This document shows, piece by piece, positions 51,678 to 61,192 of a stretch of 64,000 bases of DNA. Each line of letters begins with the position of its first letter. The first letter of the stretch is position 1. A program made the position numbers and the translations under genes. Under the pieces are notes generated by a model. The model had not been told where the DNA came from and ran no database searches. It saw only the letters and a program-made list of their open reading frames with translations. Source of the stretch: Rufibacter roseus (lineage in GTDB: Bacteria > Bacteroidota > Bacteroidia > Cytophagales > Hymenobacteraceae); contig NZ_LRML01000004.1 of assembly GCF_001647285.1 (NCBI RefSeq), positions 372,001 to 436,000 on the forward strand. Direction: 5' to 3'.

Positions 51678-53945
51678 CTACTCGGCCTGATTATGGGCTT
51701 TATACGCCGCTATGCCTTTGTCTAAGTATTGAATAAACTTTTGGACATTCGGCTCATAGGCAATGGGCTCTTGCACTAGCTTGTTGCCTTCTTCATCCAT
51801 AATAACATAATAAGGTTGAGCATTGGCGTTGAACTTTGTGATCTGGTAGTCAGCATTCTTCTTGCCGATGGTGTTTTTTAACTTTCCGTCATAGGTGCTT
51901 GTCACCCACTCGTTTTGGGCTAGTTCTGTTTTGTCGTCTACGTAAAGAGCCACAATCACAAACTCTTCACGCAGGCGTTTTAGAACCTCGGGGTGCGACC
52001 ACACGTTGGCCTCCATTTCGCGACAGTTCACGCAGCCATGGCCGGTAAAGTCAATAAATATGGGCTTATTCTGCTTCTCGGCGCAGCGCTTGGCTTGCTC
52101 TAAATCAAAATAACCATTTAACCCATGAGGCAGGTGCAAGATATCACCATATTTGGGCGTCTCGCAAATTTCGTTTTCTCCCCCCTCTCTTAATAGCGCC
52201 GACAAGTCAAAGTCATGCGTAGCCTGTGGTGGCAAGTACCCAGAAAGTGCTTTCAATGGAGCGCCAATCATCCCAGGAACAAGGTACACTACAAACGAGA
52301 AGGTGACAATGGCCAGCATCAGGCGGGGCACGCCCAGGTAGGGCAAATCAGAATCATGCGAGAACTTGAGCTTGCCCAACAGATACAATCCCATCAGAGA
52401 GAAAATCGCGATCCAGAGAGCCAGGTACACCTCGCGGTCCAGAATACCCCAATGGTAAACCTGGTCAGCAATGCTCAGGAACTTGAGGGCCAGCGCCAGC
52501 TCAAGAAACCCTAGCACCACCTTCACAGAATTCAACCAACCTCCAGATTTTGGCAGGCTATTGAGCAGGTTCGGGAAAATAGCGAACAAAGTGAAAGGCA
52601 AGGCAAACGCCAGTGAGAAACCAAACATACCAACCACAGGCTTCAGAATTTCGCCGCCCGCAGAAGCAATGAGCACTGTGCCTACAATGGGCCCCGTGCA
52701 GGAAAAAGAAACCACCGCCAGTGTAAACGCCATAAAAAACACTCCATACAACCCGCCTTTATCGGCTTGGGCATCTATTTTGTTTACTAAGGAGTGCGGC
52801 AAGGTAATTTCAAACAATCCCAGAAAAGACATCCCGAACACCAGGAACACCAAAAAGAACAGCACATTAGGTAGCCAGTGGGTGCTGAGGTAGTAATTTA
52901 TCTCAGATGCTCCGAAAATACGGGCGAAGATGACTCCAATCACCGTATAAATGGCAATTATAGAGAATCCGTACACGAGTGCCTTAAAGATAGCCTGCCC
53001 GCGGGTGGTACTGCTGTTGGTGAAAAAGCTCACCGTCATTGGAATCATGGGGAACACGCAGGGGGTCACCAGCGCAGAAAGCCCAAACATGAAAGCCAGC
53101 AAAAAGAAAGCCCAAAGGCTCTCAGAGGGAACCACACCTGCTGTACCGTTATCGGCAACCGTGCCCGTATTAATGGGAGATATGTTATCCGAAGGTTCTG
53201 TGACACCTGCTTCCGTTGGCACTTGCTCCCCCGTTTTGTCAGCCAATTGGGTGGCAGTATCTACCGGTGCAGAAGCTACAGGCTGTTGCGTAGTTAATAA
53301 CGGATCTGGCTTGGAAACTGTAGTACTGCCTAAGCTGGGCTGCTGCGCATTAGCCTGAGCAGGGGCATTATTGTCTATTTTACCGGTAGCGGCAGCAGGC
53401 GTGTTTGCCGGCGCATTCTTTTCTGAAGCGGGAGTTGTAGCCGCCGGTGCCGCACCGGGCAATACATTTATCTGATTAAAACTGAAATCTCCTTCACCTG
53501 GAATACATTGACCGGTTACCTCAGAGCACACCTGGTACTCATAACTGCCTTTCACCACCAGGTTTTGTTGCAAAACTTTAACACGTTGCCTGAACTGGGC
53601 AGTCTTGGTGAAATAGGTGTATTCCCCTCCCCACAAATCATCGTACTTCTTCTTAGGGTTTACAGGCTTAATCTTACCCACCAATGCGTAAGAAGGGTGT
53701 TTTTGAAACGTAAAGGAGGTGACAATAGGTCCTAAATCTGGGTCAAAGTCAGAAGAGTAGAGATACCAGTTAGGGATAATCTTTACATTGAAAATCAGTT
53801 CCACCTCCTCGCCTACTTTCACCTCTTTGGCAGAGGCTTCATAACTCCAAGTAGCTGGTTTCAGAATCTGGCCCTGTGCCGTTATCAGCAAGAAGAACAA
53901 AGGCAACAGCAGTAACCAGGTACGGTTCCAGAATTTATTATTCAT
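51678..53945 (-). CDS. dsbD: Thiol:disulfide interchange protein DsbD
   Basis: A 755-residue inner-membrane reductase that carries electrons from cytoplasmic thioredoxin to periplasmic proteins. N-terminal signal and periplasmic alpha-like domain with cysteines in VCSEVTGQC (about 138-146); an Ala/Pro/Thr/Gln-rich linker of about 100 residues; eight membrane helices with the paired cysteines in VTPCVFPMIP and SFSCTGPIVG; and a C-terminal thioredoxin-like domain with GHGCVNCREME. All redox cysteines are present. The linker is longer than in enterobacterial DsbD. It likely supports the redoxin at 6268 among others. Confidence 0.93.
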   Translation of the reverse strand: MNNKFWNRTWLLLLPLFFLLITAQGQILKPATWSYEASAKEVKVGEEVELIFNVKIIPNWYLYSSDFDPDLGPIVTSFTFQKHPSYALVGKIKPVNPKKKYDDLWGGEYTYFTKTAQFRQRVKVLQQNLVVKGSYEYQVCSEVTGQCIPGEGDFSFNQINVLPGAAPAATTPASEKNAPANTPAAATGKIDNNAPAQANAQQPSLGSTTVSKPDPLLTTQQPVASAPVDTATQLADKTGEQVPTEAGVTEPSDNISPINTGTVADNGTAGVVPSESLWAFFLLAFMFGLSALVTPCVFPMIPMTVSFFTNSSTTRGQAIFKALVYGFSIIAIYTVIGVIFARIFGASEINYYLSTHWLPNVLFFLVFLVFGMSFLGLFEITLPHSLVNKIDAQADKGGLYGVFFMAFTLAVVSFSCTGPIVGTVLIASAGGEILKPVVGMFGFSLAFALPFTLFAIFPNLLNSLPKSGGWLNSVKVVLGFLELALALKFLSIADQVYHWGILDREVYLALWIAIFSLMGLYLLGKLKFSHDSDLPYLGVPRLMLAIVTFSFVVYLVPGMIGAPLKALSGYLPPQATHDFDLSALLREGGENEICETPKYGDILHLPHGLNGYFDLEQAKRCAEKQNKPIFIDFTGHGCVNCREMEANVWSHPEVLKRLREEFVIVALYVDDKTELAQNEWVTSTYDGKLKNTIGKKNADYQITKFNANAQPYYVIMDEEGNKLVQEPIAYEPNVQKFIQYLDKGIAAYKAHNQAE

Positions 53946-54209
53946 TTGATTTTTTTAAGACTAACAAGCTGCGCAGGAAAAAAACCGGAGCGAAGGTATT
54001 GTGCTACAGGCAACCTTTTGCAGAAGAAAAGCAAATTTACACAATTACCTTACAAACCCGTACTAACTCAGGTTTCCGCCTGTACACCAGATTTTACTTT
54101 CTGCATGATTTCACGTACATGAAACGATTACCGTCACTTTGATAGTGCAGATAAACCGTTAAATTTGACGCATGTGGTCTGCCTGTACCCTGGCAACCTC
54201 TGACCAACT

Positions 54210-55520
54210 ATGATACTCAACATTTTTTTAACCCTTTTTCTGGTAGCGCTGAACGGGTTCTTTGTAGCCGCTGAATTTGCGCTGGTAAAGGTACGCTCGT
54301 CCCAAATAGAACTGAGAGCACAGGCTGGTAACAGTCTGGCCAAAGTGGCCCACCACATGATAGGGCACCTAGATGCCTATTTATCTGCCACGCAATTGGG
54401 CATCACCCTTGCTTCTCTTGGGCTAGGATGGATTGGCGAGGGTGTGGTGTCTGAAATTGTAATTGAGATCATGCATGCCTTGGGCTTTGCCCCAGACCCT
54501 GAGTTAGCTCACCAGATTGCCTTGCCTATTTCCTTTGCTGTGATAACGGTGCTGCACATTGTGTTTGGGGAGCTGGCTCCAAAATCGCTGGCCATTCAGC
54601 GGCCCGAGTCAACCACGTTGGCCGTAGCCATTCCGCTGCGGATTGTATATTACATTCTGCTGCCTTTTATCTGGGTGCTGAATGGGTTCTCTAATTTTAT
54701 TCTGCGGAGGGTTGGCATTACGCCCATGCACGGCTCTGAGGTACACACCGCCGAGGAACTTCGCCTTTTGTTTGAGCAGAGCGCCGAAAGCGGCGAGATT
54801 GGCAATAGCCAACAAGAACTAATTGAGAATGTATTCGAGTTTAACGAGCGCATGGTCAAGCAGATCATGGTGCCCCGCACCAAACTCATAGCCCTTGACT
54901 TAGACTCCACCGAAGATGAAATTTTTGAAGTGGTATTCAACGAAGGCTACACCCGCATTCCCGTTTACCGCGACACCATTGACAACATTGTGGGCATCTT
55001 GTATGTGAAAGACCTGCTGGTGGTGTTAAGGGCCGGTGAGAAAGTCAGTCTGGAGAAACTTATGCGACAAGCCTACTTTGTACCTGAAACCAAACGCATC
55101 AGCCGCCTGCTCAAAGACTTCCAGAGCAACCGCATGCACATAGCCGTGGTGTCAGATGAATTTGGCGGAACCTCGGGCATTGTCACCATTGAAGACATCA
55201 TAGAGGAACTGGTTGGCGAGATTCAGGATGAGTATGATGAAGAAGTGCCCATTGTAGAGAAAGTAGGTGACTTTAAATACAAAGTGGTACCAGGTGCCTC
55301 TATTCAAGATGCCAATGACTTCCTGCCCTACCCTTTACCTGAAGGCGATGACTACGAAACCGTCGGCGGCTTTATCAATATGATTTATGGCCGCATCCCA
55401 GACATTGGTGACACAGTGGTGCATGGGGTGTATGAATTCAACATTATTGAAAAAACTGATCGTAACGTAGAAAAGGTACTTTTAACCATTACCGAGGACA
55501 AGCGGAACGATATTTTGTAA
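54210..55520 (+). CDS. CNNM/CorC-type transporter (hemolysin-family, DUF21-CBS-CorC_HlyC)
   Basis: A 436-residue inner-membrane protein. DUF21 domain with about four hydrophobic helices (residues 3-160, including VALNGFFVAAEFALVKVRSSQIE), a CBS pair (about 200-335, starting IMVPRTKLIALD) and a C-terminal CorC_HlyC domain (about 350-430). These proteins are linked to magnesium or other divalent-cation efflux; older annotations call them hemolysins. Standalone gene with its own terminator. Confidence 0.92.
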   Translation: MILNIFLTLFLVALNGFFVAAEFALVKVRSSQIELRAQAGNSLAKVAHHMIGHLDAYLSATQLGITLASLGLGWIGEGVVSEIVIEIMHALGFAPDPELAHQIALPISFAVITVLHIVFGELAPKSLAIQRPESTTLAVAIPLRIVYYILLPFIWVLNGFSNFILRRVGITPMHGSEVHTAEELRLLFEQSAESGEIGNSQQELIENVFEFNERMVKQIMVPRTKLIALDLDSTEDEIFEVVFNEGYTRIPVYRDTIDNIVGILYVKDLLVVLRAGEKVSLEKLMRQAYFVPETKRISRLLKDFQSNRMHIAVVSDEFGGTSGIVTIEDIIEELVGEIQDEYDEEVPIVEKVGDFKYKVVPGASIQDANDFLPYPLPEGDDYETVGGFINMIYGRIPDIGDTVVHGVYEFNIIEKTDRNVEKVLLTITEDKRNDIL

Positions 55521-55522
55521 TG

Positions 55523-55560
55523 CTGTTTTAGGCCTGTTTCATGAAAAACAGGCCTAAAAT
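55523..55560. repeat. Dispersed palindrome family, copy 20 (near-consensus)
   Basis: CTGTTTTAGGCCTGTTTC, loop, AAAAACAGGCCTAAAAT, 3 bp after the stop codon of the CNNM gene. Confidence 0.85.
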
Positions 55561-55569
55561 AAGTGGAGA

Positions 55570-55606
55570 GCCCTCACAGTATTTCTAATCCTGTGAGGGC
55601 TTTTTT
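55570..55606 (+). terminator. Intrinsic terminator of the CNNM-type gene
   Basis: GCCCTCACAG / CTGTGAGGGC stem, 11-nt loop, then TTTTTT. It follows palindrome copy 20, so this gene has two hairpins in a row, which argues that the family palindrome is not just an ordinary terminator. Confidence 0.92.
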
Positions 55607-55660
55607 ATTCATTTTTTGCACCTGCAGGATACTTTGAGATCTTTTGAGCAAAGAATAGTT

Positions 55661-55716
55661 GGTAATGTGTGTTTTCGGCTTGTTCTAAGAAAAACAGGCC
55701 AAAAACACACATTACC
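55661..55716. repeat. Dispersed palindrome family, copy 21 (type example)
   Basis: GGTAATGTGTGTTTTCGGCT ... AGGCCAAAAACACACATTACC. The inner core is the family consensus (GTTTTNGGCCTGTTTT, short loop, AAAACAGGCCNAAAAC). The outer arms GGTAATGTGT/ACACATTACC occur only here and pair completely. Not adjacent to any gene end: the nearest are 140 bp upstream and over 400 bp downstream. Confidence 0.92.
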
Positions 55717-56124
55717 TTTCTCCATATTTCTTCAAAGAACCAGAGTTATTGCAGCCTCTTCTTTGAACGCTTTCTCTTCTTCTGGTAGTAACTCTATCAG
55801 CTATAGTTGCAATTATGGCCATATATTTTTCAACATTATAAATCTGTGGTTCTATGGCCAGTATATAAGCCTGTAAAAATCTTAATATAATACTTTAGCA
55901 CCCCACCTTAGTCTTCAAAGAGAAATCTACCTTCACCAGGAGTACAATTTTAACAATCCTATTTACCGACACTTTTCCACCACCTTTTCCACAACGCTTC
56001 AACTAAAACGCACATCCGTATTTATACGAAGAAGAAGCTTCTTCTACAACCCTACCCTACGCTTTCACGTTTTGAAGCTTTAAAAGCAAAAAAGCTATAT
56101 AGAAATTATTCAGCATCTTCTTCT
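55717..56124. other. Leader region before the sugar operon, about 400 bp
   Basis: A+T-rich with no convincing gene or named RNA element. It must contain the promoter of the operon that starts at 56125; I could not place a clear -7 box. Confidence 0.5.
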
Positions 56125-56838
56125 ATGGTAAAAGATCCTTCCTCTTCTACTCCTTCCCTCGCTCTGGTTAGCGGCGGAGCGTCTGGAATTGGAAGAGCTA
56201 TTGCGGAGAAGCTGGCATTAGCTGGCATAAAGGTTATTGTAGCCGATGTAGTGCCTTGGGACGGGTCAGCTGAAATTGACCATTGCCTCTGTGATGTCAC
56301 CAACCCAGAAGACGTTGACAAGCTTTACAACCACATAACCCAAACCCACGGGCACCCAGACGTGCTGATATGCTGTGCTGGACGTGGAATACATGAGAAA
56401 CTTACTGAGGGCGACCCTGCTAAATGGCAAGCAGTGCTGGAACTAAACCTCATGGGTACCCTAAGACTTATCAGATCGTTCACCCCCGCCATGGTGGAAA
56501 AAGGCTACGGCGATGTGATTATCATCAGCTCCGTATCAGCGGGGCAGGCGTACCCGTACGGTGGCATTTACGCGGCCAGCAAAAGTGCGCTCAACATCAT
56601 CGCGGAAACTTTGCGGCAGGAGACGCTGCCCAAATTAAGGGTCACCACCATCGCCCCAGGGGTTACGGACACCCACTTCTTTGAAAACACCATTTCTGGA
56701 TATAACACAGTAGAATCTATCGGGTACGGAGCCTTAAGTGCTGATGAAGTGGCCGAGACCGTGCTGTTTGCCTTGCGGCAACCGCGGCATGTCTCGTTGA
56801 ACCACCTCACCATTCGGCCAACGCCGCAACCCTTTTAA
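56125..56838 (+). CDS. Short-chain dehydrogenase/reductase
   Basis: A 237-residue classical SDR: cofactor motif SGGASGIG (16-23), NNAG-like CCAGRG (81-86), the serine region S133-S134 and the catalytic Y147-x-x-x-K151 (YAASK). Oxidises or reduces a hydroxyl/ketone group with NAD(P); the substrate is unknown. First gene of a six-gene plus-strand operon with two epimerases, a zinc dehydrogenase, a Gfo/Idh oxidoreductase and a glycosyltransferase, so a sugar-like substrate is likely. Confidence 0.9.
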   Translation: MVKDPSSSTPSLALVSGGASGIGRAIAEKLALAGIKVIVADVVPWDGSAEIDHCLCDVTNPEDVDKLYNHITQTHGHPDVLICCAGRGIHEKLTEGDPAKWQAVLELNLMGTLRLIRSFTPAMVEKGYGDVIIISSVSAGQAYPYGGIYAASKSALNIIAETLRQETLPKLRVTTIAPGVTDTHFFENTISGYNTVESIGYGALSADEVAETVLFALRQPRHVSLNHLTIRPTPQPF

Positions 56839-56859
56839 CCCCCTAAAAAACACCCACGA

Positions 56860-57984
56860 ATGACTATGAAAAAGAAAGTCTTGATTACAGGCGGTGCAGG
56901 CTTTATTGGCTCGCACCTGGCAGATGAATTAATCAACTTTGGGTATGAAGTCCGTGCGCTGGACAACCTTTCGGAGCAGGTGCACGGCAAAGACTGCGAG
57001 CGCCCCGAGTACCTGAACCCAGCTGTAGAACTGCAGATAGGCGACGTGCGTGACAAAGCCGCCGTTATGAAAGCTTTGGAGGGCGTAGACGCTGTGTTCC
57101 ATTTCGCCGCCATGGTAGGCGTGGGCCAGAGCATGTATGAAATCAAGGAGTACACCGATGTGAATAACATCGGCACTGCCGTTTTACTGGAGTGCCTCAT
57201 TGAGAAGCCTGTGAGTAAGTTGGTAGTGGCCTCCAGCATGAGCATTTACGGCGAAGGGCTTTATACTTCCCCTACGGGTGAGAAAGTGATTGCCGCCGAG
57301 CGCGGGTTGGAGCAACTGAAGGCTGGTGAATGGGAACTGAAAGACGGCCAAGGCGGAAAGTTACAGCCGGTGCCCACGCCAGAATCTAAAATCCCGTCGC
57401 TATCATCGGTGTACGCGCTTTCTAAATATGACCAGGAACGCCTTTGCTTAATGGTGGGCCGTGCTTACAACATCCCTACGGTGGCCATGCGCTTCTTCAA
57501 CGTGTACGGCACGCGCCAGGCGCTCTCTAACCCATACACGGGTGTGCTGGCCATCTTCGCCTCGCGCTTCCTGAACAACAATGCGCCCATGATTTTTGAG
57601 GACGGAAACCAACAGCGCGACTTCGTGCATGTGCGTGATGTGGCCTTGGCTTGTCGTTTAGCCATGGAGAAAGAAGAAGCCGCGGGCCAAGTGTTTAACG
57701 TGGGCAGCGGCAACAACTACACCATCAGAGAAATTGGCGAGCGTCTGGCCGAGGTAATGGGCAAGCAGGAGTTGATGCCAGAAATCACGGGCAAGTACCG
57801 CGTGGGCGACATCCGTCATTGCTACGCCGACATCAGCCTGGCCAAAGAGGTACTGGGCTTTTACCCGCAGGTAGACTTTAACAGCGGATTAACTGAGCTG
57901 GCCGACTGGCTGGAGGGACAGATTGCGTATGACCGCGTGAGTGAGGCCAGCGCCGAGTTGGCCGCTAGAGGCTTAACGGTTTAA
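56860..57984 (+). CDS. NAD-dependent sugar-nucleotide epimerase/dehydratase
   Basis: A 374-residue extended SDR with TGGAGFIG at 10-17, SSMSIYG (125-131) and the catalytic Y185-x-x-x-K189. A large insert of about 40 residues after the serine motif (residues 132-175) is unusual against UDP-glucose 4-epimerase. RFFNVYGTRQ and the ISLAKEVLGFYPQ ending fit the GalE/WbpP/RmlB-like group. Probably acts on an NDP-sugar. Begins 21 bp after the SDR gene; an ATG at 56866 is an equal start. Confidence 0.88.
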   Translation: MTMKKKVLITGGAGFIGSHLADELINFGYEVRALDNLSEQVHGKDCERPEYLNPAVELQIGDVRDKAAVMKALEGVDAVFHFAAMVGVGQSMYEIKEYTDVNNIGTAVLLECLIEKPVSKLVVASSMSIYGEGLYTSPTGEKVIAAERGLEQLKAGEWELKDGQGGKLQPVPTPESKIPSLSSVYALSKYDQERLCLMVGRAYNIPTVAMRFFNVYGTRQALSNPYTGVLAIFASRFLNNNAPMIFEDGNQQRDFVHVRDVALACRLAMEKEEAAGQVFNVGSGNNYTIREIGERLAEVMGKQELMPEITGKYRVGDIRHCYADISLAKEVLGFYPQVDFNSGLTELADWLEGQIAYDRVSEASAELAARGLTV

Positions 57985-57988
57985 GCCC

Positions 57989-58028
57989 GCGTTTCTGACC
58001 TGTTTTTCCCAAAAGAAGCTAAAAACGC
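57989..58028 (+). repeat. Dispersed palindrome family, copy 22 (inside an operon)
   Basis: GCGTTTCTGACCTGTTTTT, loop, AAAAGAAGCTAAAAACGC. It ends one base before the ATG of the next gene at 58030, so if it folds in mRNA it would cover the ribosome binding site of the fusion gene. Confidence 0.8.
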
Positions 58029-58029
58029 T

Positions 58030-60090
58030 ATGAATAATATCAAAACAAAACACACCTCCCTCGCCGCCCCCACCATTGGCATTGTGGAATGGTTCCAGCC
58101 CAATGAACACGCCCGCGTAGAAAAAGTCCTCGCGGAGCTGAAAGAACTGGGCGTAACCGAACTGCGAACGGGCATCTCCTGGGCCGACTACTACACCCCA
58201 AGCGGCAAAGAATGGTATGACTGGCTCATCCCTACCCTCGCCCAACAGGTGAAGGTACTGCCATGTTTTTTATACACCCCACCATCCTTAGGCGAGGTAG
58301 CCAAAACCTCTTCCCCGCCCAGAGATTTAAAAGCCTTCGCCGATTTTCTGGACGTGATTATCACAGACTTGGGCGAGCACTTTGAGTGGGTAGAACTCTG
58401 GAACGAGCCGAACAACAAAGTAGAATATGACTACACGCTAGACCACAGCTGGGACAAGTTTGCCGAAATGATTGGCGGCGCGGCTTATTGGGCGAAGCAC
58501 CGCGGTAAGAAAACCGTGCTGGGCGGCATGAGTCCCATTGACCCTAACTGGCTGCAGCTCATGTTTGACCGCGGCGTGATGCAGTACATTGATGCCGTAG
58601 GTATTCACGGATTCCCCGATGTCTTCGACCAGATGTGGGAAGGCTGGGAAACCAACATCTCCCGCGTGCGCGAAGTCCTGAACCACAACAACTCCAAAGC
58701 CGAGCTCTGGATTACCGAAGCAGGTTTCTCCACCTGGCAACACGACGAGTTCAAACAACTGCAGGAGTTCCGCAACGTGTGCCAACAGGCCGTGAACAAA
58801 GTGTACTGGTACAGCCTGCATGACTTGGATTTGGAGCGCTCTACCGTAGGCGGGTTCCACGTGGACGACCGCGAATATTTCTTCGGGCTGAAAAACACAG
58901 ACGGCTCTCCCAAACTCCTGTACCGCCTCTGGGCCGAAAATGGATTGGAGGGGCTGGAGAAATTCAACTTCATACAGCGCAAAGAGAAGTTCTCTGAGCA
59001 GGAGCGCTATTCTGTGGTAACGGGCGGTGCTGGCTTTGTGGGCACCAACTTGGCCAAGCGCCTTTTAGAGCAAGGCAAGCGCGTGCTCATTTTTGATAAT
59101 CTTTCCCGCACGGGTGTAGAGCGTAACCTACAGTGGCTGCACGAAAACTACGGCGACAAGCTGGAAGTGTACGTAGGCGACATCCGTGATTTGCAGTCGG
59201 TGAAGCGCGTGATGAAATACGCCAATGAAGTGTTCCACTTCGCGGCGCAGGTAGCGGTGACTACTTCTTTGACAGGCCCAATCCAGGACTTTGAAATCAA
59301 CGCCCGTGGCGTGGTGAACGTGCTGGAAGCCATCAGAGCCCAAAAAACGCCGCCCCCGCTGGTGTTCACCTCTACCAATAAAGTGTACGGCGGCTTGGAG
59401 GATTTGCGCTTCATTGAGAACGGCACCCGCTACAACCCCTCAGACAAAACCATCAAAGCCAACGGTATTTCAGAGGCCCGTTCGCTGGATTTCCACAGCC
59501 CCTACGGCTGTTCCAAAGGCGCTGCCGACCAGTACGTGGTAGACTACGCCCGTACCTATGGCCTGCCTGCCGTGGTGTTCAGAATGAGCTGCATCTACGG
59601 TCCGCACCAGTACGGCAATGAAGACCAGGGCTGGGTAGCGCACTTCGCCATACGCGCCATTGAAAACAAGCCCATCAGCATCTACGGCGACGGCAAACAG
59701 GTACGCGACATCTTGTACGTGGAAGACCTGGTAGACGCGTTCTTGCTCGCGCAGGAGAACATGAAAGACCTCTCGGGGCAGGCGTTCAACATTGGCGGCG
59801 GCGTGAAAAACACCACCAGCTTGTTAGAACTCTTAGACCTGATTGGCACCTACCGTGGCAAGAAAGTGAACCTGAGCTTCGGTGATTGGCGCCCTGGCGA
59901 CCAGCACTATTATGTGTCTGACATCCGCAAGTTCCACGAAGCCACGGGCTGGTACCCCAAGAACAGCGTGCAGGAAGGCGTTGCCAAACTCTACCAGTGG
60001 CTCTGCGAAACCAGAGGCATTGAAGTGTCTTTGCCCGCCCCCGTTGCCACCGCCGTTGAAGCCGAAACCGATAACGTAGCCGTCGCTTAG
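58030..60090 (+). CDS. Glycosidase-like (GH clan A) and CDP-paratose 2-epimerase-like fusion protein
   Basis: A 686-residue two-domain protein. Residues 12-305 form a TIM-barrel like clan GH-A (GH5/GH39-like), with likely acid/base E126 in LWNEPNN and nucleophile E230 in WITEAGFS. Residues 325-660 form an extended SDR closest in pattern to CDP-paratose/tyvelose 2-epimerases: TGGAGFVG (331-338), TSTNKVYGG, Y492-G-C-S-K496, and FRMSCIYGPHQYGNEDQGWVAHF. No signal peptide, so cytoplasmic. The fusion is unusual; both active sites look intact. It may build or edit a glycoside whose sugar it epimerises. Confidence 0.9.
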   Translation: MNNIKTKHTSLAAPTIGIVEWFQPNEHARVEKVLAELKELGVTELRTGISWADYYTPSGKEWYDWLIPTLAQQVKVLPCFLYTPPSLGEVAKTSSPPRDLKAFADFLDVIITDLGEHFEWVELWNEPNNKVEYDYTLDHSWDKFAEMIGGAAYWAKHRGKKTVLGGMSPIDPNWLQLMFDRGVMQYIDAVGIHGFPDVFDQMWEGWETNISRVREVLNHNNSKAELWITEAGFSTWQHDEFKQLQEFRNVCQQAVNKVYWYSLHDLDLERSTVGGFHVDDREYFFGLKNTDGSPKLLYRLWAENGLEGLEKFNFIQRKEKFSEQERYSVVTGGAGFVGTNLAKRLLEQGKRVLIFDNLSRTGVERNLQWLHENYGDKLEVYVGDIRDLQSVKRVMKYANEVFHFAAQVAVTTSLTGPIQDFEINARGVVNVLEAIRAQKTPPPLVFTSTNKVYGGLEDLRFIENGTRYNPSDKTIKANGISEARSLDFHSPYGCSKGAADQYVVDYARTYGLPAVVFRMSCIYGPHQYGNEDQGWVAHFAIRAIENKPISIYGDGKQVRDILYVEDLVDAFLLAQENMKDLSGQAFNIGGGVKNTTSLLELLDLIGTYRGKKVNLSFGDWRPGDQHYYVSDIRKFHEATGWYPKNSVQEGVAKLYQWLCETRGIEVSLPAPVATAVEAETDNVAVA

Positions 60091-60094
60091 TTTT

Positions 60095-61099
60095 ATGCAA
60101 ACCGATATTTTACAAGACACTCCAGACACCGCCGTTGCCACCACCATGGCCGCGGCGGTGTTAATTGCGCCCAAGCAAGTTGAAATACAAGAAGTAGCCC
60201 TGCCCGAGCCAACCGCCACCCAAGTGCGCATCAAGCTGGAAGGCTGCGGCCTCTGCGCCTCCAATATTCCCGTGTGGGAAGGACGTGACTGGTTCACCTA
60301 TCCTGTTTCTGCGGGCAACCCAGGCCATGAAGGCTGGGGCGTAATAGACGCCGTGGGCGAAGACGTGAAAGACCTGAAAGTAGGTGACCGCGTAGCTGCC
60401 CTCTCCTACAACTCCTACGCCGCCTATGATGTGGCCGAGGCAACATCCGTAGTAAAACTACCCGAGTCCTTGGCAGGCAAACCGTTCCCAGGCGAGCCGT
60501 TGGGCTGCGCTATGAACATCTTCAAACGCTCCGACATCAAAGCAGGTCAGACCGTGGCTATACTAGGCATCGGGTTTTTAGGCGCTTTACTGGTTCAATT
60601 GGCTAAAGAGGCGGGCGCCAGGGTTATTGCCATCTCCCAGCGCCCGTTCTCTCTGGACATCGCCACTAAGTGCGGAGCCGATGAAACCATCGCCATGAAC
60701 GACCATTACCAAATCATTGAGCAGGTAAAGGAACTCACGGGCGGCGTCTTCTGCGACCGCGTCATTGAGTGCACTGGCAAGGAGTGGCCCCTGAATCTAG
60801 CAGGCGAGTTGTGCAAGGAACGTGGCAAACTCATCATCGCAGGCTTCCACCAAGACGGCATGCGCCAGGTGAACATCCAACTCTGGAACTGGCGCGGCCT
60901 TGACGTCATCAACGCCCACGAACGCGACCCGCAGATGTACCTGGACGGCATAAAAGAAGCCGTAGACGCCGTGGAAAGTGGCCGCCTGAAACCTGAAATT
61001 CTCTACACCCATACCTTCCCGCTGGAGAATATGGAAGAGGCCTTTCATGCCCTGACCAACCGCCCAGACGGATTCATGAAAGCGTTGGTGACGATGTAA
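60095..61099 (+). CDS. Zinc-dependent medium-chain dehydrogenase
   Basis: A 334-residue MDR-family enzyme. The catalytic-zinc region has C54 (GLCASN) and H78-E79 (NPGHEGWG), and the Rossmann motif is AILGIGFLGALL. The four-cysteine structural zinc lobe is missing. An ATG at 60146 (MAAAVLIAPKQVEIQEV) starts at the usual family position; the upstream 17 residues are an extension or a mis-called start, but the 60095 ATG sits 4 bp after the fusion gene. It probably oxidises a sugar or polyol hydroxyl. Confidence 0.88.
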   Translation: MQTDILQDTPDTAVATTMAAAVLIAPKQVEIQEVALPEPTATQVRIKLEGCGLCASNIPVWEGRDWFTYPVSAGNPGHEGWGVIDAVGEDVKDLKVGDRVAALSYNSYAAYDVAEATSVVKLPESLAGKPFPGEPLGCAMNIFKRSDIKAGQTVAILGIGFLGALLVQLAKEAGARVIAISQRPFSLDIATKCGADETIAMNDHYQIIEQVKELTGGVFCDRVIECTGKEWPLNLAGELCKERGKLIIAGFHQDGMRQVNIQLWNWRGLDVINAHERDPQMYLDGIKEAVDAVESGRLKPEILYTHTFPLENMEEAFHALTNRPDGFMKALVTM

Positions 61100-61104
61100 A
61101 AATC

Positions 61105-61176
61105 GTAGGGGAATCCCTTGTGGTTGCCCTAACGCGGGTGCAAACGTAATGGGCAACCACAAGGGATTGCCCCTAC
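61105..61176. repeat. MITE-like inverted repeat A inside the operon
   Basis: GTAGGGGAATCCCTTGTGGT pairs with ACCACAAGGGATTGCCCCTAC; arms of about 25 bp around a 21-bp centre. It starts 5 bp after the dehydrogenase stop codon. Confidence 0.8.
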
Positions 61177-61192
61177 AGACCCAAATAAAAAT

